Shown: one piece after another, positions 32,655-43,219 of the stretch
How positions within the stretch are numbered: position 1 is the stretch's first letter
Layout of the letters: the number at the start of each line of letters is the position of its first letter
Assembly (NCBI GenBank): GCA_002437415.1
Contig: DJPL01000077.1
Coordinates: 12,635 to 76,634, forward strand
Direction of reading: 5' to 3'
Length of the DNA: 64,000 bases
Source of the DNA: Ruminococcaceae bacterium UBA6413
GTDB taxonomy: Bacteria; Bacillota; Clostridia; Oscillospirales; Ruminococcaceae
The notes under the pieces: model-generated
Databases searched by the model: none
The model's input: the letters and a program-made list of their open reading frames with translations, nothing else
What the model was told of the DNA's origin: nothing
Position numbers and translations under genes: made by a program

Positions 32655-32740
32655 TTAAAAGAAAAGATTGTGAATATCATAACTGTGAAAGCAGTAAGAA
32701 ATATTCCTATCTGCGTCAGATCACTTAGCGTTATGTACAC
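32642..32740 (-). CDS. Holin-like type I toxin peptide
   Basis: A 32-residue hydrophobic peptide beginning with GTG (VYITLSDLTQIGIFLTAFTV) and ending in a basic tail, FNKKK. It has a perfect AAAGGAGG seven bases upstream, preceded directly by a CAAAGTGC/GCACTTTG hairpin (32756-32775) that could hide the ribosome binding site. Length, the D-L-x-Q-x-G start, single membrane helix and KKK end fit the putative holin-like toxin family. Such peptides insert in the membrane when their antisense RNA is lost. The in-frame upstream extension to 32833 is not likely. Confidence 0.7.
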   Translation of the reverse strand: MYITLSDLTQIGIFLTAFTVMIFTIFSFNKKK

Positions 32741-32819
32741 AGCTTCACCTCCTTTCAAAGTGCTTTTGCACTTTGGGAGATGAATTGACCGCCTATCGTC
32801 CAAGGTTTCCCTCAATAAA

Positions 32820-32849
32820 ATTATATCATGCAAGGTTTGTGTTTGTCAA
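32820..32849 (-). promoter_or_regulatory. Promoter of toxin mRNA
   Basis: Minus strand TTGACA (32849-32844), 18 bases, TATAAT (32825-32820), giving a leader of about 70 bases before the toxin GTG. Confidence 0.72.
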
Positions 32850-32858
32850 ATAAGCTTA

Positions 32859-32900
32859 GAGAACGTTCTAACATTATTTCATCGTGCTTGACTGTGCGAT
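32859..32900 (+). repeat. Degenerate duplicate of the miaB promoter region
   Basis: GAGAACGTTCTAACAT and CATCGTGCTTGACTG here recur at 33130-33170 just before the miaB promoter. In this copy the distance from TTGACT to the next TATAAC is 21, so it is probably inactive. Confidence 0.6.
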
Positions 32901-32915
32901 TTTTTGTGGTGTGTT

Positions 32916-33116
32916 ATAACAACCTCAGCCTGAAATCGTCAGAAGACGATTTTGCCGCATAAAAATGCGGCTTTGCTACGCAACGGCTGAGAACGTTTTT
33001 GCTTACGCAATAACAACCTCAGCCTGAAATCGTCAGAAGACGATTTTGCCGCATAAAAATGCGGCTTTGCTACGCAACGGCTGAGAACGTTTTTGCTTAC
33101 GCAATAACAACCTCAG
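32916..33116. repeat. 94-bp tandem repeat with nested palindromes
   Basis: Two identical-looking 94-base units (32916-33009 and 33010-33103) and the beginning of a third (from 33104). Each unit contains an outer stem CTCAGCC/GGCTGAG enclosing two hairpins, AATCGTC/GACGATT and GCCGCAT/ATGCGGC, so the transcript or single strand would fold into a three-way junction. No protein is encoded. It separates two copies of the miaB promoter region. Confidence 0.8.
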
Positions 33117-33148
33117 GCAATAATTGTCTGAGAACGTTCTAACATCAC

Positions 33149-33187
33149 TTCATCGTGCTTGACTGCACGATGAAATAATGTTATAAT
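33149..33187 (+). promoter_or_regulatory. miaB promoter with -35 box in the loop of an inverted repeat
   Basis: TTGACT (33159-33164), 17 bases, TATAAT (33182-33187). The -35 hexamer is exactly the loop between perfect 10-base arms TTCATCGTGC (33149-33158) and GCACGATGAA (33165-33174), suggesting an operator or cruciform. Confidence 0.7.
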
Positions 33188-33243
33188 CTACTATGGTGTA
33201 CTATCTTTGAAAAAGGACTTTGAAAAAAGAACGGAGAAACAGC

Positions 33244-34653
<1,410 letters not shown>

Positions 34654-34729
34654 ATTTTCGCAATCGGTCGGGATAACCCGTCAGATATATATTTTAACAG
34701 CCGCAAAAGCGGAAAGAAAGGAAAAAACA

Positions 34730-35143
34730 ATGGACGCAATCAAAGCAGCAAGAGAGCTCGGTAAGGCTATACAGGCAGACGAGCGTTATGTACGTTATAA
34801 CGAGGCAATGAAGGCAAATGACGCTGATATGGAGCTTCAGGAGCTTATCGGCGAATTTAACCTTGCACGTCAGAACGTTGCACTCGAAATGAGCAAGTCA
34901 AAGGAAGAGCAGAACAAGGAAAAGCTTGACACACAGAACAAGGAAATGCAGAGATTATACACTCTCGTAATGCAGAACGAGCATATGGCTGATTTCACAA
35001 TTGCAAAGGCTGATATGGACAAGCTTTTACAGGAAGTAAACGGCATCATCGCACTTTGCTGTGACGGCGAAGATCCCGACACCTGCGAGGTACAGACAGG
35101 CGGTTGCTCAGGTTCATGCTCAACCTGCGGCGGATGCCACTAA
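34730..35143 (+). CDS. YlbF/YmcA family protein with cysteine-rich C-terminus
   Basis: A 137-residue helical protein of the YlbF/YmcA family. In Bacillus, YlbF, YmcA and YaaT form a complex that modulates RNase Y and development and carries Fe-S clusters. Here the last ~35 residues contain eight or more Cys (CCDGEDPDTC...CSGSCSTCGGCH), a striking possible metal or Fe-S site. The ATG at 34730 follows GAAAGGAAAA; earlier codons overlap miaB. The position between miaB and mutS matches ymcA in Bacillus. Confidence 0.88.
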   Translation: MDAIKAARELGKAIQADERYVRYNEAMKANDADMELQELIGEFNLARQNVALEMSKSKEEQNKEKLDTQNKEMQRLYTLVMQNEHMADFTIAKADMDKLLQEVNGIIALCCDGEDPDTCEVQTGGCSGSCSTCGGCH

Positions 35144-35192
35144 TAGTACGGCGCTGTAAAATCAATCAATAGACCCGAAAGGAATGAAACTC

Positions 35193-37796
35193 TTGAAAGC
35201 TGAAAAAAGCGGTGAAAAGCTCACGCCAATGATGCAGCAGTACGCTGATATCAAGGCAAATTACAAGGATTATATACTATTCTACCGTCTGGGCGATTTT
35301 TATGAAATGTTCAACGAGGACGCGATGGTAGCGTCAAAGGAGCTTGAGCTGACGCTTACATCAAGAGCAGGTACGCCTATGTGCGGCGTACCGCATCATT
35401 CCGCCGAGGGTTACATAAAAAAGCTTATCGACAAGGGCTTTAAGGTGGCTATCTGCGAGCAGACCACCGACCCCGCATTATCAAAGGGACTTGTGGAGCG
35501 TGATATAGTAAGACTTGTCAGCGCGGGTACGGTAATAGAAGCGTCTATGCTTGAGGACGGCGCAAACAACTATATTTCGTGTATCTATGTCGGAGAAAAC
35601 GGCACAGGTATGGTATTTGCCGATATCTCAACAGGTGAAGTGCACGCAGTCGAAAAGGCACGTTCAAACAAGACCGATGAGGATATAATCGCACAGTTTT
35701 CGCAGTATACCCCCGTTGAACTACTGTTCAATGCGGAGTTTTTAAACCGTAAGCAGGCATATACCTTTATAAGAAACCGTTACGGAAAATGCTCTGCCGA
35801 ACAGCTTGATGATGGGGATTTTTCAATAGACGACGTTTCGGAGATAACCGCGCAGTTCGGCGGCACGGCGGACGAAATAGGTCTTGCCGGAAAAGACAAC
35901 GCATTAAGAGCTTTATGCGCTTTGCTGCGCTATTTGTATAAGGCGCAAAGAAGCGGAGCAAAACGTTTCGTAAAGCTGAATGTACACAGTAGCGGCGAGT
36001 TTATGCAGCTGGGACTTGCCACAAGAAGAAACCTTGAGCTGACCTCGACCATGAGAAACGGCGAAAAAAAGGGCTCGCTGTTGTGGGTTCTTGACAAGAC
36101 CGATACCTCGATGGGCAGAAGAAAGCTGAGGCAGTGCATAGAACAGCCGCTCACCGATACGGCGGCTATAATACGCAGACACGATGCGGTAGAAGCGCTT
36201 ATAAACAATTCTGCGGCACTGTATGATATAAAGACCGACCTTGCAAAAGTCTATGACCTTGAACGTCTTATGACAAGAATTATCTACAAGGCGGCAAACG
36301 CAAAGGACGTAAAGGCACTTGGAGCTACCTGCAAGATACTCCCACAGCTTAAAAGCGACCTGTCGCAGATAAGCACACAGCTTACAAAGAGCCTTGATAA
36401 GAAGATAAGCCCGCTTGACGATATTGCGGATTTAGTAGAAAGAGCGATAGCAGACGAACCGCCAGCACTTATGAAGGACGGCGGATATATAAAGAGCGGC
36501 TTTAATGAAGAGCTTGACCGCCTGAGAAATATCACGGGCGGCGGTAAAGACCTGCTCGCTCAGATAGAACAGCAGGAAAAAGAAGCCACAGGCATAAAAA
36601 ATCTGCGTGTAGGCTATAACCGTGTGTTCGGTTATTATATAGAGGTATCTAAGGGCAATGTGTCAATGGTACCCGACAGATATGTAAGAAAACAAACGCT
36701 CACGAACGGTGAAAGATACATCACCGATGAGCTTAAAAAGATAGAAAACGAGATACTCGGCGCAAACGATAAGATACTTGCGCTTGAAGCGGCAATATTT
36801 GCGGAGGTGCGTGAATTTATCGCACAGCGGCTCGATCTTATACAGCAGACAGCCGAATCTGTTGCGGCACTTGATGTACTGTGCAGTTATGCCGTTGTAT
36901 CAATAGAAAATAACTACTGCCGTCCGATGATGGCAAACGACAGCGTAATAGAGATCAAGGACGGAAGACACCCCGTTGTCGAGAAGATGGTGAATGAGAT
37001 ATTGTTCACCCCGAACGATGTTTACCTTGATGTAAAGAACAACCGCCTGATGATAATCACAGGACCGAATATGTCGGGTAAGTCGACCTTTATGCGACAG
37101 GTAGCCGTGATAGTGCTTATGGCGCAGATAGGCTGTTTTGTACCTGCAAGCTATGCAAGACTTGGCGTTGTCGACAGGATATTTACCCGCGTAGGCGCAA
37201 GCGATGACTTATCTGCGGGACAATCGACCTTTATGGTTGAAATGACCGAGGTCGCGACTATACTTAACGAAGCAACGAAAAATTCGCTTGTTATCCTTGA
37301 CGAGATAGGCAGAGGTACATCCACCTATGACGGCGTATCGATAGCCAAAGCGGTAGCAGAGTACATAAGCTCAAAGGCTATCGGCTGTAAAACGCTTTTC
37401 GCAACGCATTATCACGAGCTTATTTCGCTTGAAAATGAGCTTGAAGGTGTACGCAACTACAGCGTAAAGGTAAAGCGCAGCGGTGAAGATATAAAGTTTT
37501 TGCACAAGATAGTCGAGGGCGGAACGGACGACAGCTACGGTATAGAGGTCGCGCGACTTGCAGGACTTCCGAAGAAGGTTACCGACAGAGCAAAACAGCT
37601 TTTAGCCGAGCTTGAAAAAGCGCCGAAGATACAGCGTGAGCTTGAGCTGAGAGCCGAGGAAGAGTCGGAAAGTCAGATAGACTTTGAGGCTACAGGCAGA
37701 CAGAATGTGATAAGCGAGATAAAAAACCTCGACCTTGACGATATGACCCCGAGAGAGGCATACACAAAGCTGGAAGAACTCAAAGCAATGTTATAA
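35193..37796 (+). CDS. mutS: DNA mismatch repair protein MutS
   Basis: An 867-residue MutS. The mismatch-recognition motif GDFYEMF (Phe-x-Glu), the ATPase Walker A GPNMSGKST, STFMVEMTE and LDEIGRGTST, and the dimerisation HTH near the end are present; the C-terminus is that of MutS1. The start is set at TTG 35193 because AAAGGA ends directly before an ATG at 35184, leaving no spacer for that codon, but nine bases for the TTG. The difference is three residues. It binds mismatches and recruits MutL, encoded next. Confidence 0.94.
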   Translation: MKAEKSGEKLTPMMQQYADIKANYKDYILFYRLGDFYEMFNEDAMVASKELELTLTSRAGTPMCGVPHHSAEGYIKKLIDKGFKVAICEQTTDPALSKGLVERDIVRLVSAGTVIEASMLEDGANNYISCIYVGENGTGMVFADISTGEVHAVEKARSNKTDEDIIAQFSQYTPVELLFNAEFLNRKQAYTFIRNRYGKCSAEQLDDGDFSIDDVSEITAQFGGTADEIGLAGKDNALRALCALLRYLYKAQRSGAKRFVKLNVHSSGEFMQLGLATRRNLELTSTMRNGEKKGSLLWVLDKTDTSMGRRKLRQCIEQPLTDTAAIIRRHDAVEALINNSAALYDIKTDLAKVYDLERLMTRIIYKAANAKDVKALGATCKILPQLKSDLSQISTQLTKSLDKKISPLDDIADLVERAIADEPPALMKDGGYIKSGFNEELDRLRNITGGGKDLLAQIEQQEKEATGIKNLRVGYNRVFGYYIEVSKGNVSMVPDRYVRKQTLTNGERYITDELKKIENEILGANDKILALEAAIFAEVREFIAQRLDLIQQTAESVAALDVLCSYAVVSIENNYCRPMMANDSVIEIKDGRHPVVEKMVNEILFTPNDVYLDVKNNRLMIITGPNMSGKSTFMRQVAVIVLMAQIGCFVPASYARLGVVDRIFTRVGASDDLSAGQSTFMVEMTEVATILNEATKNSLVILDEIGRGTSTYDGVSIAKAVAEYISSKAIGCKTLFATHYHELISLENELEGVRNYSVKVKRSGEDIKFLHKIVEGGTDDSYGIEVARLAGLPKKVTDRAKQLLAELEKAPKIQRELELRAEEESESQIDFEATGRQNVISEIKNLDLDDMTPREAYTKLEELKAML

Positions 37797-37819
37797 TGTT
37801 ATAAAGAAAAGGAAAATCA

Positions 37820-39880
37820 ATGCCCGAGATAAGACTGCTTGATAAAAGCGTAGCGGAGCTTATTGCGGCAGGCGAGGTCATAGAACGCCCGTCCTCCGTA
37901 ATAAAGGAGCTTGTGGAAAATTCAATAGACGCAGGTGCGCGGCATATCACCGTTGAGATAAAACGCGGCGGTATCAGTTATATGCGTATAACGGACGACG
38001 GTTGCGGCATAGCATATGAGCAGATGCCTACAGCCTTTCTGCGCCATGCGACAAGCAAGATACGCACGGGCGATGATCTTACCGGCATAATGACAATGGG
38101 CTTTCGCGGCGAAGCGTTGGCGTCCGTTGCGGCGGTAGCTAAAATAGAGATGATGTCGCGCAGAGCGGAGGACGAGCTCGGCGGACGTTACGTTATCGAG
38201 GGCGGCGAAGAAAAGGAACACGAGTCCTGCGGCTGTCCGGTCGGTACTACGATCGTGATAAAGGAGCTTTTCTACAACACTCCCGCACGACTGAAGTTCC
38301 TTAAAAAAGACATATCCGAGGGTAACTTTATAGCGGCAACGGTAGACAGACTTGCGCTTTCGCACCCCGATATTTCCTTTAAATTCATAAGAGATAACAA
38401 GAGCGTCAGAATGACATCGGGTGACGGCTCGCTGTTATCGGCGGCAAAGGCGGTATTCGGCAGGCAGTTTGCCGACAGCCTTATCCCGGTCGACTTTTCA
38501 CTTAACGGCATAGATGTCAGCGGTTATGCTTCATCGCCGCTTTTCTGCCGCAACAGCAGAAGTATGCAGACATTCTTTGTCAACACAAGATACATAAAGA
38601 GCACCACCTGTATGGCGGCGCTTGAAGAGGCATACCGCAACAGTATGATGGTCGGAAAATTCCCCGCCTGCATACTGGAGATCACGCTCGCACCCGACAC
38701 GGTAGATGTTAATGTGCACCCTGCCAAGACCGAGATACGCTTTGCATATGAAAAGCCGGTATTTGACGCGGTGTATTTTGCGGTGAAAAACGCGCTTGTA
38801 AACGCCGCGGACGACAGACGGCAGATAGAGCTTGAAAAGCCGAAGAAATACGATAATGCGGACGATTATTTCAAGCGCAATCCCGAGATAATAAAGCGTG
38901 AACAGCAGACGCTCACGCATATCCCGGTAACGCTTCCGCTTGTCAATAATGAATATCCGGTAGAAACAGCCGTGCCTAAAGAGCCTTCCGAGCCTGTAAA
39001 AGCGGAAACAATATACGGCTCGGCACAGGTGAGATCCGCATCACTTCACAGCAGTCATACGGATTATATCACAAAGTCGGAAAAGCCGCAGGAAGAGGAT
39101 ATCCCGCTTCCCGAAGAACCGCCGACAGCTCCCGCATTCACAGCGGTAAGCGGCAAGGTCGTAGTAGCGGTTGACGATGACGATATAGGCAGTATCTGTG
39201 CGGAAAGCACCGATGATATCCCCCTGCCCGAAGCTCCGCCGATAAAGGACGACGGCTTCAAATTCATAAATACACAGCCGGTGCGCGTTGAAAAGATCGC
39301 TGAACCGACACCCGAAAAGATCTCTGTGCGCGTGATCGGAGAATTTTTAAGAACATACATATTATGCGAGGTCGGCGAGGAGCTTATAATAATAGATAAG
39401 CACGCCGCACACGAGCGCATAAGATTTGAAAAGCTGAAAAAGGAGTTTATAACGACCTCACAGCTTCTTATAGACAAGACCGAGCTTAAGCTTTCCGCCG
39501 CAGAATATGAGGCTCTGCACGAGTATTACGAGTATGTCGAGCAAAGCGGAATAGAGCTTGTCTTCAGTGACGACTGCGTTGTACAGATAACCGCAATGCC
39601 GTCTGTTATAAGCTGTCCTCCCACCGAGATGGTGGCAGATGTCGCGCGCAGGCTTATGAATGCCGCGACAGAGCAGAAGAGCGCGCTTTTTGACGATATG
39701 CTTCATACAATGGCTTGCAAATCGGCGATAAAGGCGCACGACAAGACAGACATAATTGAGCTTCAGGCGCTTGCCGAGAGAGTCATAAACGACAGAACGA
39801 TACGTTTCTGCCCGCACGGCAGACCGGTTATGACTTCACTTTCAAAATACAAGATAGAACACTTCTTCAACAGGAGTTGA
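37820..39880 (+). CDS. mutL: DNA mismatch repair protein MutL
   Basis: A 686-residue MutL. The GHKL ATPase motifs are ELVENSIDAGA, DDGCGI and GFRGEAL; the linker (~345-490) is acidic and proline rich. The C-terminal domain has DKHAAHERIRFE, ACKSAIKAHD and CPHGRP, the pattern of endonuclease-type MutL, with Lys in place of the common Gln of DQHA. It likely nicks DNA itself, as no MutH is expected. 23 bases after mutS. Confidence 0.94.
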   Translation: MPEIRLLDKSVAELIAAGEVIERPSSVIKELVENSIDAGARHITVEIKRGGISYMRITDDGCGIAYEQMPTAFLRHATSKIRTGDDLTGIMTMGFRGEALASVAAVAKIEMMSRRAEDELGGRYVIEGGEEKEHESCGCPVGTTIVIKELFYNTPARLKFLKKDISEGNFIAATVDRLALSHPDISFKFIRDNKSVRMTSGDGSLLSAAKAVFGRQFADSLIPVDFSLNGIDVSGYASSPLFCRNSRSMQTFFVNTRYIKSTTCMAALEEAYRNSMMVGKFPACILEITLAPDTVDVNVHPAKTEIRFAYEKPVFDAVYFAVKNALVNAADDRRQIELEKPKKYDNADDYFKRNPEIIKREQQTLTHIPVTLPLVNNEYPVETAVPKEPSEPVKAETIYGSAQVRSASLHSSHTDYITKSEKPQEEDIPLPEEPPTAPAFTAVSGKVVVAVDDDDIGSICAESTDDIPLPEAPPIKDDGFKFINTQPVRVEKIAEPTPEKISVRVIGEFLRTYILCEVGEELIIIDKHAAHERIRFEKLKKEFITTSQLLIDKTELKLSAAEYEALHEYYEYVEQSGIELVFSDDCVVQITAMPSVISCPPTEMVADVARRLMNAATEQKSALFDDMLHTMACKSAIKAHDKTDIIELQALAERVINDRTIRFCPHGRPVMTSLSKYKIEHFFNRS

Positions 39881-39883
39881 GTT

Positions 39884-40828
39884 ATGGATAAACAGTTTAT
39901 CGCAGTGGTATGCGGACCTACCGCGTCAGGCAAGACAGCCCTTTCTGTAGAGCTTGCAAAGCGCCTTTCGGGTGAGATAATCTCCGCAGATTCCATGCAG
40001 ATATATAAGGGTATGGATATCGCCACCGCAAAGCCCACAGAGCAGGAAAAGCAGGGTATCCCACATTATCTTATGGATTTTCTCGACCCACACGACAGCT
40101 TTTCGGTCGCCGATTATGTTAAGATGGCACATGAAAGGATAGCCGAGATAGCGCCAAGAGGGAAGCTTCCGATAATAGTCGGGGGCACGGGACTTTATAT
40201 AAGCTCGCTTATCGACAATCTGAGCTTTGAGGAAACCGAAAGCGATTATGAATATCGCGATGAACTGCGCGCATTGGCACAGGAAAAGGGTAACGGATAT
40301 CTGCTCCGAATGCTCCGTGAGATCGACCCCGAAACAGCGGCAAGGCTTCACGAAAACAATCTGAACAGGATAATAAGAGCGCTTGAGGTGTATAAGACCA
40401 CAGGCAGGACAATGAGTGAGCAACAGCGGCTTTCAAGGCTTTCTCCCTCGCCGTATGATCCGTGTATGATACAGCTCGATTACGACAGGGAAACACTGTA
40501 CGACCGCATAAACAGGCGTGTTGACATAATGCTTGCCGAGGGGCTTATTGACGAGGCAAGACAGTTTACAGAGCAGTCGGATTATCCCACTGCGGCGCAG
40601 GCGATAGGCTACAAGGAGCTTATGCCGTATCTTAAAGGTGAAAGCGAGCTTGAGCCTTGCGTGGAGCGGCTGAAGCAGGAAACGAGAAAGTACGCGAAGC
40701 GCCAGCTCACATGGTTTCGCCGTGACGACAGGATACATTATATCAGGGTTGACGGAGTAAAGAGCTTTTCGCAGATCGTTGATGAAGCGGTAAACTATGT
40801 CAGCTTTGCAAGAAATAAAAGCAAGTGA
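39884..40828 (+). CDS. miaA: tRNA dimethylallyltransferase MiaA
   Basis: A 314-residue enzyme transferring dimethylallyl to A37 of tRNAs, the step before MiaB. P-loop GPTASGKT, the DSMQIYKGMDIATAKP motif with catalytic Asp, GGTGLY and the tRNA-contact QAIGYKEL are clear. The ATG is three bases after mutL's stop. Confidence 0.95.
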   Translation: MDKQFIAVVCGPTASGKTALSVELAKRLSGEIISADSMQIYKGMDIATAKPTEQEKQGIPHYLMDFLDPHDSFSVADYVKMAHERIAEIAPRGKLPIIVGGTGLYISSLIDNLSFEETESDYEYRDELRALAQEKGNGYLLRMLREIDPETAARLHENNLNRIIRALEVYKTTGRTMSEQQRLSRLSPSPYDPCMIQLDYDRETLYDRINRRVDIMLAEGLIDEARQFTEQSDYPTAAQAIGYKELMPYLKGESELEPCVERLKQETRKYAKRQLTWFRRDDRIHYIRVDGVKSFSQIVDEAVNYVSFARNKSK

Positions 40829-41007
40829 CATTCCCGCCTGTCGAAAAAATCTTGTCAAACCGTCATAAAGTTATGGAATTTTCCGCGAATTTGTGTTACA
40901 ATATAAGTTAAGCTATCTGCGGCTGCCGCTTTTTGCGGAAAAAGCAGTTATGATTTTATTTTATTTTATGTTCCGCCGCGGCGGAGAAAAGAAAGGACGT
41001 AATCAAA

Positions 41008-41268
41008 ATGGCAAAGGAACTCAATTTACAGGACGTATTTTTAAATCAGGCAAGAAAAGAGAAGATACCTGTAACTATCTACATCACAAACGGCTTTCAG
41101 TTCAAGGGACTTGTAAGAGGATTTGACAACTACACAGTTATCCTTGATACAGACGGAAAGCAGAACCTGATATATAAGCACGCCATCTCGACAATAACAC
41201 CGCTCAGAGCCGTATCTATCCTTGACGCATTCGACAAGGGTGATGGCGATACCGAAGTCAAAGAATAA
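41008..41268 (+). CDS. hfq: RNA chaperone Hfq
   Basis: An 86-residue Hfq with Sm1 motif ([23 protein letters not shown]) and Sm2 motif (IYKHAISTI, the Y-K-H of the family). Hexameric RNA chaperone binding U-rich sRNA tails. Placed after miaA as in many bacteria, but with a 179-base gap that contains TACAAT-like sequence near 40898 and a possible separate promoter. GAAAGGACG precedes the ATG. Confidence 0.95.
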   Translation: MAKELNLQDVFLNQARKEKIPVTIYITNGFQFKGLVRGFDNYTVILDTDGKQNLIYKHAISTITPLRAVSILDAFDKGDGDTEVKE

Positions 41269-41274
41269 GGATAT

Positions 41275-42492
41275 ATGGACAGGACACTAACGACAAAGCT
41301 CATAACGATCGTGCTTGCGATATTCCTGCTGGTAACGGTCGTAAGTCAGTTCTTTGTGGGCGGCGAGCATTCATACAGAACAGAGGTAGCCCTGAGATAC
41401 GATTCTCAGGATACTATCGAGTTCTACGGCGTGTTTGCCCGAAACGAGCACACGGTAAGCCGCAGTACGAGCGGTATCATACAGTACGCTCACGAGGACG
41501 GCTCCAAGGTCGGAAAAAACAGTGTGATAGCCGATACCTACAGCTCGGCGGCAGATATCACGCTTACCGCCGATATCAAAAATCTTCAAAAAAGAATAGA
41601 TACCCTTACAGATGCGCAGAGCCTTGCGGGTACGGATAACTCCCAGATTGAGGCGTTCGACAAGCTGATAACCGAAAAGCACAGCGAGCTTATACAGACT
41701 ATAAACAGCGGAGATTACTCTGCCGTTGCCGATATAAAGTATGAGCTGCTCAATCTTCAGAGCAAGCGTGATATGGTAAAGGGCAAGGTGTCGGATTATT
41801 CTTCTGTGATTTCCTCACTGAGCGCAAAGATCAAAACGCTTGAAGCGCGGATATCAGCCGAACCGGTCAGCATACTGTCAGAAGAAACAGGCTATTTTGT
41901 AAGCAGTATCGACGGATATGAAGACAAGATAACCTATGACAGCATAGACACGATAACTCCCGCCGAGATCGCCGAAACGGTAAAGGCACCGAAACTTAAA
42001 TCGGCATCGGGTGACATTATCGGCAAGATGATCGAGGACTATAAGTGGAAGCTTGCAGCTACCTTTACGGAAGGTCAGGCCGCCGTGCTCACCGAAAACA
42101 CAAATGTGCAGATAATAGTCGGCGCGGATCAGTCGGAGATAACCGCCAAGGTTGAGAATATCGAAAAGCACGGCGATGATTATGTGGCGGTATTTTCGGC
42201 GGACGACTTAAACTCTACTATTGCCTCATCGCGCGTAGGACGCTTCAAACTGCTTGTTGACAGCTATAACGGTATACGCATAGCATCATCGGCGATACAC
42301 TTCGACAATGATAACAATATCGGTGTTTATATCAAGAGCGGCACACAGGCACAGTTTGTAAAAATTGAACGTATCTATTCCGATGAGGACTACGTTATTG
42401 TCCGTGATACAACAGGTCAGAGCGGCTACCTGTCGCTTTATGACAACGTTATAGTTGAAGGGAAGGATCTTTATGACGGAAAGAATCTCTAA
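41275..42492 (+). CDS. HlyD-like membrane-anchored adaptor protein
   Basis: A 405-residue protein with one N-terminal membrane helix (~10-28) and a HlyD/RND-adaptor-like exterior: a lipoyl-like half (SRSTSGIIQYAHEDGSKVGK), a coiled coil (~100-195) and a beta-barrel C-terminus. It begins six bases after hfq and overlaps yggS by 20 bases, so it belongs to the division cluster. Similar genes sit at this position in other Clostridia. No transport ATPase is nearby, so a role in the cell envelope at the septum is possible but unproven. Confidence 0.8.
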   Translation: MDRTLTTKLITIVLAIFLLVTVVSQFFVGGEHSYRTEVALRYDSQDTIEFYGVFARNEHTVSRSTSGIIQYAHEDGSKVGKNSVIADTYSSAADITLTADIKNLQKRIDTLTDAQSLAGTDNSQIEAFDKLITEKHSELIQTINSGDYSAVADIKYELLNLQSKRDMVKGKVSDYSSVISSLSAKIKTLEARISAEPVSILSEETGYFVSSIDGYEDKITYDSIDTITPAEIAETVKAPKLKSASGDIIGKMIEDYKWKLAATFTEGQAAVLTENTNVQIIVGADQSEITAKVENIEKHGDDYVAVFSADDLNSTIASSRVGRFKLLVDSYNGIRIASSAIHFDNDNNIGVYIKSGTQAQFVKIERIYSDEDYVIVRDTTGQSGYLSLYDNVIVEGKDLYDGKNL

Positions 42493-43195
42493 ATCCGCCG
42501 AAGAAACCACACTTGAGGACATAAAGCTGAACTATGAGGCTGTAAGGCTGAACGTGGCAGAGGCTATGGATAAGGCAAACCGTCACGATAATGTACGCAT
42601 TATGGCGGTCACAAAGACAGTACCCTGTGAAAGGATAAACTATGCCGAGAGTCTTGGCATAGACCTGCTCGGTGAGAACCGTGTTCAGGAATTTCTCGGA
42701 AAATACGAAAATTATTCGGAAAAATCCGAAATTCACTTCATTGGGGGCTTGCAAAAAAACAAAGTAAAGTATATAATTGATAAGGTGAGTATGATACATT
42801 CGGTCGACAGCGCAGACCTTGCGGCTGAGATAAACCGCAGGGCAGGTCAGCACGGACTGAATACAGACATACTGCTTGAGGTCAACATAGGCGGTGAGTT
42901 GTCAAAAGGCGGCGTATCACCCGCAGAGCTTATCGAAACGGCAAAAGCCGTATCCGAGCTTGAAAATGTCCGTATAAGAGGACTGATGACCATTCCGCCC
43001 GCAGGGGGCGACGAAAAGTATTTTGCGGCTATGCAGGAGCTTTTCGAAAATGCAAAACAGAAGTATTCTTTCCTGTCCGACATCGATACGCTGTCAATGG
43101 GTATGTCGGGGGATTATGTATCAGCCGTAAAGTACGGCTCAACGATAGTCAGGATAGGCAGCGGTCTGTTTGGCTACAGGAACTATTCTATTTGA
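42473..43195 (+). CDS. YggS family pyridoxal phosphate homeostasis protein
   Basis: A 240-residue PLP-binding protein of the YggS/YlmE (PLPBP) family. The PLP lysine lies in MAVTKTVP, and GENRVQEF, HFIGGLQKNKVK and the phosphate-binding SMGMSGDY are family hallmarks. It buffers PLP and affects amino acid metabolism. The ATG at 42473 has AAGGATC upstream; it is six codons after another in-frame codon with no site. Just before sepF, as ylmE is in Bacillus. Confidence 0.92.
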   Translation: MTERISKSAEETTLEDIKLNYEAVRLNVAEAMDKANRHDNVRIMAVTKTVPCERINYAESLGIDLLGENRVQEFLGKYENYSEKSEIHFIGGLQKNKVKYIIDKVSMIHSVDSADLAAEINRRAGQHGLNTDILLEVNIGGELSKGGVSPAELIETAKAVSELENVRIRGLMTIPPAGGDEKYFAAMQELFENAKQKYSFLSDIDTLSMGMSGDYVSAVKYGSTIVRIGSGLFGYRNYSI

Positions 43196-43219
43196 ACAAA
43201 ATAACGGAGGTAAAGACCA

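Noticed and set aside
32859..32870. AGAACGTTCT as LexA (SOS) box
   Set aside because: The half-site spacing does not fit the Firmicutes LexA consensus, and the sequence is part of a duplicated block.
32916..33116. Tandem repeat considered as CRISPR array
   Set aside because: Units are contiguous 94-base copies with no unique spacers between short repeats, and no cas genes are near.
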